18,460 nt of DNA from NCBI GenBank assembly GCA_049607205.1, contig JBMYWH010000032.1:1-18460 (forward strand). Direction: 5' to 3'. This document shows positions 6,623-13,266 of this stretch, piece after piece (position 1 is the first letter of the stretch; every line of letters starts with the position of its first letter). The DNA is from JBELHR01 sp049607205 (GTDB lineage Bacteria; Bacteroidota; Bacteroidia; Flavobacteriales; Flavobacteriaceae). The notes under the pieces were generated by a model. It was not told the DNA's origin. It ran no database searches and saw only the letters and a program-made list of their open reading frames with translations. The translations under genes were made by a program, and so were the position numbers.

Positions 6623-7528
6623 TTAATTAAGAAGACAAATACTGAATACACCTAGAAATAAAAGCAATCTAATCACATTGTGTATGTGTAGATACCAGGC
6701 CGTATTATGGGTTGACCAAAGCATTATATTCAAGCCAATTAAAGAGATATAGGCCAAATAAAAATAATACTTCATATCTCCTATTGGTTCAATATTCAAT
6801 AGGTAATACAAGGGAGAAATCATCAGTATAGTAAGCAAAGTAAAAAGTACCTTTGCAAATCGATCTCCATATACTACAGCTAAAGAAGACTTGTTCAAAA
6901 CTTCATCTCCATCACTTTTTTCCAGGCCTTTAATCAATTCTTTCATCAAGACCATAAAAAACAAAAAGCTTGCATGGGCAAAGATGATCGTAGAAAAATT
7001 CCTATAATATATAAAAATCACAAAGAAAGGAAGCATTTGTAAAACCGCTGCGCTGAGGAATCCCATAATGGGATAAGACTTCAACTTGTGAGAATACAAC
7101 CATATAAAGAAGATATAGCAAGCAAAGAACAACGCCGCTCTCCAAGAAATCAAAAAAGCAGCTCCGAATCCCATACAATTTAGAAAAAAGTACAATCGCA
7201 ACTTGGTACTTTGATCCAGAGAATCTTCTAAAGAAGTTTTATAAGGCCTATGGATTAAATCAGCCTCATAGTCATAAAAGTTATTGATGATATATCCTGC
7301 CGCAACAACGCATAAAGTAGAAATAACGATAATTAAAAGATTTACATCCTTTAACACCTCAGTCCACGGGGTTTCTGAAGCAAAAATAAATATAGAAGCT
7401 AAAACTTGAGCGGAAACTAAGAGTAAAATATTAAAGCCTCTAATATTTGAAAATAGGGCGATTAGTTTTCTTTTGAGAGAAACTTTAGGCTTTGGGGTGT
7501 TATTTTGGGCAGCTCGGAGTAGGTCCAT
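6623..7528 (-). CDS. UbiA-family membrane prenyltransferase
   Basis: A 301-residue, highly hydrophobic protein with about eight to nine membrane segments. It belongs to the UbiA superfamily, which moves a prenyl group from a prenyl diphosphate to an acceptor in the membrane. The first Asp-rich motif is complete: N82-x3-D86-x3-D90 in NNFYDYEADLIHRPYKT. The second motif region (about 197-221) reads KGLEKSDGDEVLNKSSLAVVYG, where relatives usually have KD-x-ED-x-x-GD; the first two acidic residues appear to be replaced by Gly201 and Lys204. Related genes in Bacteroidota are often labelled geranylgeranylglycerol-phosphate geranylgeranyltransferase, but the acceptor here cannot be read from sequence. 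It starts 3 nt after the mevalonate kinase stop and is surely co-transcribed with it, fitting use of the isoprenoid made by the pathway. Confidence 0.82.
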   Translation of the reverse strand: MDLLRAAQNNTPKPKVSLKRKLIALFSNIRGFNILLLVSAQVLASIFIFASETPWTEVLKDVNLLIIVISTLCVVAAGYIINNFYDYEADLIHRPYKTSLEDSLDQSTKLRLYFFLNCMGFGAAFLISWRAALFFACYIFFIWLYSHKLKSYPIMGFLSAAVLQMLPFFVIFIYYRNFSTIIFAHASFLFFMVLMKELIKGLEKSDGDEVLNKSSLAVVYGDRFAKVLFTLLTILMISPLYYLLNIEPIGDMKYYFYLAYISLIGLNIMLWSTHNTAWYLHIHNVIRLLLFLGVFSICLLN

Positions 7529-7531
7529 GAT

Positions 7532-8461
7532 CTAAAATCGATACACTAACTCCAATTTGTATTTCTTCAATAATTTCTTAGCCTTTTCATAATCCTGAGT
7601 GAAACCAAGTATATAGCCTCCACCTCCAGAACCACAAAGCTTTAAATAATAATCATTGGTATTAATCCCATTTTCCCATACTTCATGAAATGAATCTGGA
7701 ATCATTGGTTTAAAATTATCCAGAACTACTTTAGACAGTAATTTCACATTAGAAAACAAGTTCTTAAAGTCTCCTGTTAAGAAATCCTCAATACAATCAT
7801 CGGTATGCTTGGCAAACTCTTGACTTAACATATTACGGAAACCTTCCTGTTTCATTTTGTTCATAAACAATTTGACCATAGGCTCAGTTTCACCAATCAT
7901 TTCAGAATCAAGTAAAAACACAGCACCTTTACCTTGTTTTTGAGAAGGAATTCCTGCAGGTTCAATATTCTCTTTTGAATTAATCAAAATTGGTAAACTC
8001 AAATATGAATTCAAAGGATCCAATCCTGAACTTTTACCATGGAAATAAGATTCCATAGTTGAGAAAACTTGCTTAAGTTTAAGTAATTTATCTTTAGTTA
8101 AATTCTCAAGAACAGTAATCTTATCTAGGGCATAAGCATCATACAAAGAAGCAACAAGCGCTCCTGAACTACCAACACCATATCCTTGAGGAATACTGGA
8201 ATCAAAGTACATCCCATTATTTAAATCATCTTCTAATCGCTGCAAATCAAAACGGACTACTGTAGGATCAATATCCTTTAAGTAAGCAGCAAACTTCTTT
8301 AAATGCGCATTAGAATCTAAGGCCTTTTCACTTTTATTTCCATCGAGCTTCAAGGCTCCTTGATAAGAATTATATGGAATAGCTAAACCTTTAGAATCCT
8401 TAATAATTCCATATTCTCCGAAGAGTAAAATTTTAGCGTAAAAAAGTGGTCCTTTTCTCAT
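7532..8461 (-). CDS. mvk: Mevalonate kinase (GHMP kinase family)
   Basis: A 309-residue kinase converting mevalonate and ATP to 5-phosphomevalonate in the cytoplasm. GHMP motif 1 begins AKILLFGEYGI (9-19) with Lys10. The ATP loop is PQGYGVGSSGAL (91-102). HGKSSGLD (141-148) matches the mevalonate kinase signature HGxxSGxD with likely catalytic Asp148. The C-terminal glycine motif is LCGSGGGGYI (275-284). Length is normal. It has its own predicted promoter: two tandem -7 boxes (8482-8498) and a perfect palindrome (8465-8480) immediately upstream. The prenyltransferase gene follows after 3 nt. The HGxxSGxD motif favours mevalonate kinase over other GHMP kinases. Confidence 0.85.
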   Translation of the reverse strand: MRKGPLFYAKILLFGEYGIIKDSKGLAIPYNSYQGALKLDGNKSEKALDSNAHLKKFAAYLKDIDPTVVRFDLQRLEDDLNNGMYFDSSIPQGYGVGSSGALVASLYDAYALDKITVLENLTKDKLLKLKQVFSTMESYFHGKSSGLDPLNSYLSLPILINSKENIEPAGIPSQKQGKGAVFLLDSEMIGETEPMVKLFMNKMKQEGFRNMLSQEFAKHTDDCIEDFLTGDFKNLFSNVKLLSKVVLDNFKPMIPDSFHEVWENGINTNDYYLKLCGSGGGGYILGFTQDYEKAKKLLKKYKLELVYRF

Positions 8462-8464
8462 GTG

Positions 8465-8480
8465 ATTAACTATAGTTAAT
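8465..8480. promoter_or_regulatory. Perfect 16-bp palindrome upstream of mevalonate kinase
   Basis: ATTAACTATAGTTAAT is fully self-complementary. It sits between the predicted -7 boxes and the ATG of mevalonate kinase, at or just after the likely transcription start. A dimeric regulator site is the simplest reading; the regulator is unknown. Confidence 0.5.
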
Positions 8481-8481
8481 G

Positions 8482-8498
8482 CAAATATAGCAAATATA
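8482..8498 (-). promoter_or_regulatory. Two tandem -7 boxes for mevalonate kinase
   Basis: On the minus strand TATATTTGC TATATTTG gives two exact TAnnTTTG matches, at 8498-8491 and 8489-8482. They lie just beyond the MORN gene stop (8502) and 20-29 nt before the kinase ATG. A second start point, or one functional and one fortuitous box, are both possible. Confidence 0.55.
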
Positions 8499-8501
8499 TT
8501 C

Positions 8502-9074
8502 TCACTCTATTTCATTTTCTAATTCGGGATGAAATTTACTCCAAACTCCTGACTTATCTCCTACTGAGAACTCACCTCTCTCTGTCATTTCACCCTCTTG
8601 GTTATAATAAGTCCATATCCCGTGTTTTTCTCCCATAGAATAATGCCCTCTTTCCTTGATCATACCATTCATATAATAGGATTCCCAAGGCCCATTAATG
8701 GTACCATTATCATAAAATCGATTATTCTTAACAGAACCATTATTGAAGTAAACCGTACGTTTTCCATCTAGAGCTCCCTTATTATAGTTCACTACTTGAA
8801 AAACATTTCCGTTTTCAAAATACCATAACATGGTTCCATGATACACTTCTTCGGTAGCAGAAAGACTGACCCCCTTCATTTGAAGGGCACCCGATTTATA
8901 ATAATCTTTAAACAAATAGCCATTTTTAATGAGTTCAGGACTCATTCTGTAAAAAGAGGCATTAGATTTTTCAGTTACTAACCAATTTGAATTAAACCAA
9001 ATGGTATCCCGTTGTCCATAGACATCAGAAAGCGCAAATACTGATAATAACAAAATAATGAATAATCTATTCAT
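8502..9074 (-). CDS. Secreted MORN-repeat protein (YwqK-like)
   Basis: A 190-residue protein with a signal peptide (MNRLFIILLLSVFALSDVYG, cleavage near residue 20-21). The rest is mostly MORN_2-type repeats of about 22-24 residues with the pattern Y-x-N-G-x-x-x-G-x-W/Y. Clear copies start near residues 83, 106, 130 and 153, for example YYMNGMIKERGHYSMGEKHG. Proteins of this type are often annotated as toxin-antitoxin YwqK family antitoxin, a label with little functional support; no toxin partner is nearby. It lies between mevalonate diphosphate decarboxylase and mevalonate kinase on the same strand, separated by 71 bp and 40 bp. Its periplasmic or surface location does not fit a cytoplasmic pathway enzyme. 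Function unknown. Confidence 0.8.
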   Translation of the reverse strand: MNRLFIILLLSVFALSDVYGQRDTIWFNSNWLVTEKSNASFYRMSPELIKNGYLFKDYYKSGALQMKGVSLSATEEVYHGTMLWYFENGNVFQVVNYNKGALDGKRTVYFNNGSVKNNRFYDNGTINGPWESYYMNGMIKERGHYSMGEKHGIWTYYNQEGEMTERGEFSVGDKSGVWSKFHPELENEIE

Positions 9075-9084
9075 CGGAGAAAGT

Positions 9085-9108
9085 TTTAAAGTTCAACAAA
9101 ACTTTAAA
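9085..9108. promoter_or_regulatory. Inverted repeat between mvaD and the MORN gene
   Basis: Perfect 9-bp arms TTTAAAGTT (9085-9093) and AACTTTAAA (9100-9108) around a 6-nt spacer, in the 71-bp gap upstream of the MORN gene. It may be an operator or a weak AT-rich hairpin after mvaD. No exact TAnnTTTG box was seen here. Confidence 0.4.
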
Positions 9109-9145
9109 GGGTATTTCAACACAGCAATGGGTAAGGTATAGACTG

Positions 9146-10228
9146 TTATAGGCTTCGTGCACCGAGACCGGTACTATCACAAATATAATGATTTTTCTGG
9201 CAAAAAGCAACCAAATCCTGCTCTATAAAGGCTAGAACTTCCTCTTTCTCAGACGCCGGGTATAATAAATGAACATTTGCTCCAGCATCTAAAGTGAAAC
9301 ACAAATGTTTCCCGGTTTGTTCTCTATACTCCCATACCTTTTCTAAAATTGACAAGGTATGAGGCTTCATTAAAATGAAATAAGGGTTTGAGGTCATCAT
9401 CATCGCATGTAGAGAAAGTGCTTCAGACTCCACGATATTCATGAATTTATCCAAATCTCCATTTTGTAGTACTTCAGTAAGTAATCCTAAATTGCGCTGG
9501 GCCTGCTCAAAGCGTTGCTCTGCAAAAGGGTGACCGACCATCAAGTTGTGACCTAGAGTTGAACTGACCTTTTTCTCTCCTTTATCTACCAAGAGAATGG
9601 TGTCCTGATAATCCTCAAAAACTTTTGAAACCTCAAAAGGGAATTTAACTCCAAATAAATCTGAACTTCCTGGAATTTCAGGGTGTTCTCCCCATACAAC
9701 AAGCGGTCCTTCTAAAGAACGACAAGCTGAACCCGATCCTAATCGGGACAAGAAACTTGTTTTCCTTAAGAGCATTTCATTACTCATTCCTGGATTTAAC
9801 TCCTTCTCCACTTCCATCAAACAACTTGCAATGGCACTCATTCCACTTGCCGAAGAAGCAATTCCTGAAGAATGCGGAAATGAATTTGAAGATTTAAACA
9901 CAAAATGGAAATCCTTTAAAAATGGAATATAGTCCTCGATGCGCTCAAAGAACTGCTCAATTTTAGGTCTAAAACTCGGTTTTTCCTCGCCTTCGAACCA
10001 CATGTCAAAACTGTATTTTCCATCAAAATCCATTCTAGGACTCACCTGCATCTCCGTAGTAGAGTGGCAATTAGACAAGGTAAAGCTGATTGAGGCGTTC
10101 AAAGGAATTTGAGGGTCTCTTTTCCCCCAATATTTAACCAAGGCTATATTGGAAGGACTTTGTATTTTAAAATTTGTGTTGCTTAAGATTCTATTAGAAT
10201 AATTGGAGGTAAAATCTGAATTCTTCAA
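9146..10228 (-). CDS. mvaD: Mevalonate diphosphate decarboxylase
   Basis: Converts 5-diphosphomevalonate and ATP to isopentenyl diphosphate, CO2 and ADP. Family marks, numbered from the chosen start: SPSNIALVKYWGK (24-36), the ATP loop SSGIASSASGMSA (120-132), GSGSACRS (164-171), and TLDAGANVHLLYP (312-324) with likely catalytic Asp314. The chosen start gives 360 residues. The frame has no ATG before residue 60, so a non-ATG start is needed. TTG at 10249, 10234 and 10228 are all possible. The 10249 TTG lies inside a predicted -7 box (10247-10254), which disfavours it. 10228 is chosen because it leaves 18 nt after the box, as at other genes here, and a leader length like relatives. Phosphomevalonate decarboxylase is an alternative in this family. 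Divergent from thiamine pyrophosphokinase. Confidence 0.86.
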   Translation of the reverse strand: MKNSDFTSNYSNRILSNTNFKIQSPSNIALVKYWGKRDPQIPLNASISFTLSNCHSTTEMQVSPRMDFDGKYSFDMWFEGEEKPSFRPKIEQFFERIEDYIPFLKDFHFVFKSSNSFPHSSGIASSASGMSAIASCLMEVEKELNPGMSNEMLLRKTSFLSRLGSGSACRSLEGPLVVWGEHPEIPGSSDLFGVKFPFEVSKVFEDYQDTILLVDKGEKKVSSTLGHNLMVGHPFAEQRFEQAQRNLGLLTEVLQNGDLDKFMNIVESEALSLHAMMMTSNPYFILMKPHTLSILEKVWEYREQTGKHLCFTLDAGANVHLLYPASEKEEVLAFIEQDLVAFCQKNHYICDSTGLGARSL

Positions 10229-10246
10229 AGTCAATATATTTTTACA

Positions 10247-10254
10247 CAAAGATA
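10247..10254 (-). promoter_or_regulatory. -7 promoter box TATCTTTG for mvaD
   Basis: Minus-strand TATCTTTG matches TAnnTTTG. A TTG lies 23 nt upstream, a rather long spacing for a -33 element. It is back-to-back with the plus-strand box at 10262-10269, only 7 bp apart. Confidence 0.5.
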
Positions 10255-10261
10255 AATTAAT

Positions 10262-10269
10262 TATTTTTG
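10262..10269 (+). promoter_or_regulatory. -7 promoter box TATTTTTG for thiamine pyrophosphokinase
   Basis: Exact TAnnTTTG match ending only 4 nt before the ATG at 10274, which would give a leaderless or nearly leaderless mRNA. The tight spacing makes it less certain than the other boxes. Confidence 0.4.
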
Positions 10270-10273
10270 TCTC

Positions 10274-10900
10274 ATGCCAAATAAAAAAGCCTTCTTGCTT
10301 CTAAACGGAAATGTTCCCAATGAACTCCCTTCATTCCATTCTTATGATTTGATAGTAGCAGTAGATGGCGCCTTTCAAACTGCAGTAAACAAGAAGATTC
10401 CCATCAACTTAATTACCGGAGATTTTGACAGTATCCAAGAATTAAAAAACACTTCAACTTCCATAGAACGCATCCACACACCTGATCAAAATTTCACAGA
10501 CTTTCACAAGTGCTTAAAGGAACTCGTAAAAAAAGGAGTGAAAACAGTTGATGTCTACGGTGCAAGCGGATTAGAACAAGATCATTATTTAGGGAATTTA
10601 TCCACAGCATATCAATGGTCAAATGAGCTCAATCTTGTTTTTCACGATGATTATGGGGTTTCATTTTTCTTAGAAAAAGATAAACAGTACAAGTTCAATG
10701 ATTGCCTAAACAAGACCATTTCTTTAGTTCCATTTTTAGATGCAGGTGAAATTACAAGTAAAGGATTAAAATACCCTCTTAAGCAAGAAAGCTTGAATTT
10801 TTTCAAAAGAATAGGAACGCGCAATGTAGCGACATCCGAGGAAATTCAAATACATTATACCCAAGGAATACTCTTCCTTTTTATCCAAAACAAAACATGA
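10274..10900 (+). CDS. Thiamine pyrophosphokinase
   Basis: A 208-residue enzyme moving pyrophosphate from ATP to thiamine to make thiamine diphosphate. Motifs: IVAVDGA (27-33), ITGDFDSI (47-54), TPDQNFTDF (69-77), and GASGLEQDHYLGNL (96-109), the variant of the family's GG-R-x-DH-x-L-xN-L motif. A C-terminal thiamine-binding beta domain covers about 140-205 (SLVPF, then TSKGLKYPL). Length is typical. The ATG follows a -7 box by 4 nt. The gene overlaps the next by 4 bp (ATGA). It separates the two mevalonate gene blocks and is on the opposite strand. No thiamine riboswitch is visible; the upstream gap is too short. Confidence 0.88.
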   Translation: MPNKKAFLLLNGNVPNELPSFHSYDLIVAVDGAFQTAVNKKIPINLITGDFDSIQELKNTSTSIERIHTPDQNFTDFHKCLKELVKKGVKTVDVYGASGLEQDHYLGNLSTAYQWSNELNLVFHDDYGVSFFLEKDKQYKFNDCLNKTISLVPFLDAGEITSKGLKYPLKQESLNFFKRIGTRNVATSEEIQIHYTQGILFLFIQNKT

Positions 10901-11136
10901 CAGAATACATCAAATTAATCTGGGATTTTCATGGAGAAGATGCCTTAAAAACTGCTGAGCATCACGTAATTCACTTAAAAGAATTCGCTCAAATAGAAGG
11001 TCTACCTTATTACGAATCTAAGACTGAAGAAATAAACGACAATCATTATATCGCATACATTTCCGTAGAGCGACCTCATATGATTCCGTTTAGAGATGCC
11101 TTAAAACCTCATCGTGGACTTAAAGTTTCTCACTAA
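10897..11136 (+). CDS. Small conserved-looking protein of unknown function (79 aa)
   Basis: A 79-residue acidic protein rich in His, Glu and aromatic residues (IKLIWDFHGEDALKTAEHH at 5-23). It has no signal peptide or membrane segment. Predicted pattern: a strand, a helix over about 14-35, then strands at about 47-58. I do not recognise the family. It is likely real because its ATG overlaps the thiamine pyrophosphokinase stop (ATGA at 10897-10900) and its composition is normal. Its last 17 bp overlap the end of the convergent flavoprotein gene. A link to thiamine use is only suggested by position. Confidence 0.68.
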   Translation: MTEYIKLIWDFHGEDALKTAEHHVIHLKEFAQIEGLPYYESKTEEINDNHYIAYISVERPHMIPFRDALKPHRGLKVSH

Positions 11137-12337
11137 GATCCTGGGCGATTAAATAGCCTCCAGTCCAGGCATTCTGAAAGTTAAATCCACCGGTAACTGC
11201 ATCGATATCAATAAACTCACCTGCCATATATAGACGCGGGTGAAGTTTAGATTCAAAATTCTTAAAATTAATTTGCTTAAGACTCAAACCTCCAGCGGTT
11301 ACAAACTCCTCCTTAAAGGTTGATTTTTTAGTGACTTGAAAACAAGAGGCAAATAGCACATTTTCTAAATCTTGCTTTTCTTTCTTGGACAAATCTCCCC
11401 AACGTCTTCCGGGCCTAATTTGAACATAGGCTAATAGTTTCTCCCATAAACGCTTGGGAATATGCTCGTGTATAGATCTTTGATGTACCGTATTCTTGCG
11501 GTGCTCGTAACTATAGTCCTCTATTAAATCTTCTACCTCATCTCTGTCAATTCCTATCCAATTGATAAAGACTTTGAAGTTATAATTCTTTTCATGAAAA
11601 AATCGTGCTCCTAAAGAAGAAAGTTTCAATATTCCAGGACCACTAAGTCCCCAATGGGTAATAAGTACAGGACCCTTAGATTTTAATTTTGATCCTTCTA
11701 CCCAAATACGCGCTTTAGGCACCGCCACTCCTGGGATTTCTTCCAAACGAGGGTCAGTAATATTAAACGTAAACAAGGAAGGAACTGGATCTACAATTTT
11801 ATAGTCCATGGCTTCCATAAGCTTCCAGATGGGCTTACTTGGCCCAGGACAAAGCACCAAGGCTCTTGACACTAAAGTTTCCTCTGACAAGTCCACCTCC
11901 CAGTGTCCATTTTCTAATTGCCTAAAGTCTTTTAGACCGGTAGAAGTTCGAATCTCTATTCCCAATTTGGAACTCAAAGACATAAAACAATCGATGATTG
12001 CTTGAGAAGTATTCGCTTGAGGGAAAATTCTATTGTCTTTTTCGATTTTTAAAGGAACTCCCCTTTCTTCAAACCATTCCATGACATCACCAGTCATAAA
12101 CTTGTGAAAAGGCCCCAATAATTCCTTCTGTCCTCGAGGATAATTCTTGACAAGATCCTTAGGAATAAAACAAGCATGGGTTACATTACAACGTCCTCCA
12201 CCCGAAATTCTTACCTTAGAAAGTAATTGATTGGATTTTTCCAATATAACCACATTGAGCTCAGGTCTTTGCTCTTTCAAATTAATCGCCGTGAAAAAAC
12301 CTGCTGCTCCACCTCCTACTACAATTACATCTATCAT
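11120..12337 (-). CDS. HI0933-type NAD(P)/FAD-dependent oxidoreductase
   Basis: A 405-residue flavoprotein of the HI0933/BaiN/YhiN group. The FAD-binding Rossmann motif is VIVVGGGAAGFFTAINL (4-20), followed by ILEKSNQLLSKVRISGGGRCN (31-51), whose SGGGRCN stretch is diagnostic. The C-terminal AGEFIDIDAVTGGFNFQNAWTGG (about 371-393) is the second family mark. Length is normal. The substrate is unknown across most of the family. It is last in an operon after HMG-CoA reductase and the GYDIA kinase, joined to the kinase by an ATGA overlap at 12334-12337. That coupling hints at a link to isoprenoid chemistry but does not prove it. Its 3' end overlaps the 79-residue gene on the other strand by 17 bp, with no terminator between. 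Confidence 0.85.
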   Translation of the reverse strand: MIDVIVVGGGAAGFFTAINLKEQRPELNVVILEKSNQLLSKVRISGGGRCNVTHACFIPKDLVKNYPRGQKELLGPFHKFMTGDVMEWFEERGVPLKIEKDNRIFPQANTSQAIIDCFMSLSSKLGIEIRTSTGLKDFRQLENGHWEVDLSEETLVSRALVLCPGPSKPIWKLMEAMDYKIVDPVPSLFTFNITDPRLEEIPGVAVPKARIWVEGSKLKSKGPVLITHWGLSGPGILKLSSLGARFFHEKNYNFKVFINWIGIDRDEVEDLIEDYSYEHRKNTVHQRSIHEHIPKRLWEKLLAYVQIRPGRRWGDLSKKEKQDLENVLFASCFQVTKKSTFKEEFVTAGGLSLKQINFKNFESKLHPRLYMAGEFIDIDAVTGGFNFQNAWTGGYLIAQDLSEKL

Positions 12338-13266
12338 AAGATCATATCCTTATAATTAACAATGGTTTTATATCCTCTATCCTCAAAGTATTTCTTTTCA
12401 AGGGTACCTCCGGTGGCCAAAACAAAATCTCCTCCCCAAGCCCCTAAACTCTTGATAGAGCCTGAGAAATCAGCAAATAATTGCTGTTTAATCGTAGGAA
12501 TCTGCAGTATATCTGACATTAGTGCCTCCTGACTATCTAGAATTTTGCTAAATGACTCTAATGAATCAGCGCTCAAAAGTGACTGAGTCAAGGCGTTTAT
12601 TTTTTCAATTTCTGTTTCTCTCTGTTGAGAATCTAAGGCTCGGTAATTTCTGATTCCCTCACGAGAATTCATCTTTTGATTCAAATGAACAAAAAACAAC
12701 TCTTCAGAAAAATCCGGATCAAAACTCACGCTCTTTGCATTACTCGAATCATCGATTCTCTGATAAATAATAGGGCCTTTAGCTTGAGCACAAGCAATGT
12801 CATAACCACTTCCTTTAAAAGTTCGCTCAGAGAGCTCAAAGGCATCAATCTTAGCCCATTGGGCTATGCAAGACAATAAGGTAGAACTAGAACCCAAGCC
12901 CCAGTCTCTTTCAAACTCTAAATAGGTCTCAATTTTGAACCCTTTAGGTTTATTTAGAAAATCTGGATTCAAGGCTTTGGCCTCCAATAAAATTTCCTGT
13001 AAACGCTCCGCATAATCAGCATCTGAATTTTCATCAACCGTATCGTAAGTAGCGTGTTTGAGTCTCAAGCTTGGGAGCTCCAAATGCACCTCAAGCCACT
13101 GATGAAAATGCGGATCAAAACTTCTCCAAACAAGCTCAGCCTCTTGAATGTTAGTACATTCTAGAGATTGTCCTTTTTTAGTTGGCAAGGCAAGTGCCTC
13201 TGCTCCATCTAAAACCAAGTACTCTCCACAGAGCATTAACTTCCCGTGAGCGTAGAATCGTTTCAT
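12334..13266 (-). CDS. GYDIA-family GHMP kinase, candidate phosphomevalonate kinase
   Basis: A 310-residue GHMP-superfamily kinase. Motif 1 is HGKLMLCGEYLVLDGAEALALP (7-28) with Lys9. The ATP loop is DWGLGSSSTLLS (121-132). GSGYDIACAQAKG (152-164) contains the GYDIA stretch that names the group, and KSLGAWGGDFVLATGG (272-287) is the C-terminal motif. Phosphomevalonate kinases of this superfamily carry GSGxDVA and SGAGGGD at the same two places, whereas mevalonate kinase has HGxxSGxD. The pathway encoded around it lacks only a phosphomevalonate kinase between mevalonate kinase and the decarboxylase. Together these support phosphorylation of 5-phosphomevalonate, an inference. It overlaps HMG-CoA reductase and the flavoprotein gene by 4 bp each. 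Confidence 0.83.
   Translation of the reverse strand: MKRFYAHGKLMLCGEYLVLDGAEALALPTKKGQSLECTNIQEAELVWRSFDPHFHQWLEVHLELPSLRLKHATYDTVDENSDADYAERLQEILLEAKALNPDFLNKPKGFKIETYLEFERDWGLGSSSTLLSCIAQWAKIDAFELSERTFKGSGYDIACAQAKGPIIYQRIDDSSNAKSVSFDPDFSEELFFVHLNQKMNSREGIRNYRALDSQQRETEIEKINALTQSLLSADSLESFSKILDSQEALMSDILQIPTIKQQLFADFSGSIKSLGAWGGDFVLATGGTLEKKYFEDRGYKTIVNYKDMIL

Noticed and set aside
11808..12005. 65-codon plus-strand frame
   Set aside because: Antisense shadow of the HI0933-type flavoprotein gene.
12676..12879. 67-codon plus-strand frame
   Set aside because: Antisense shadow inside the GYDIA kinase gene; no family resemblance.
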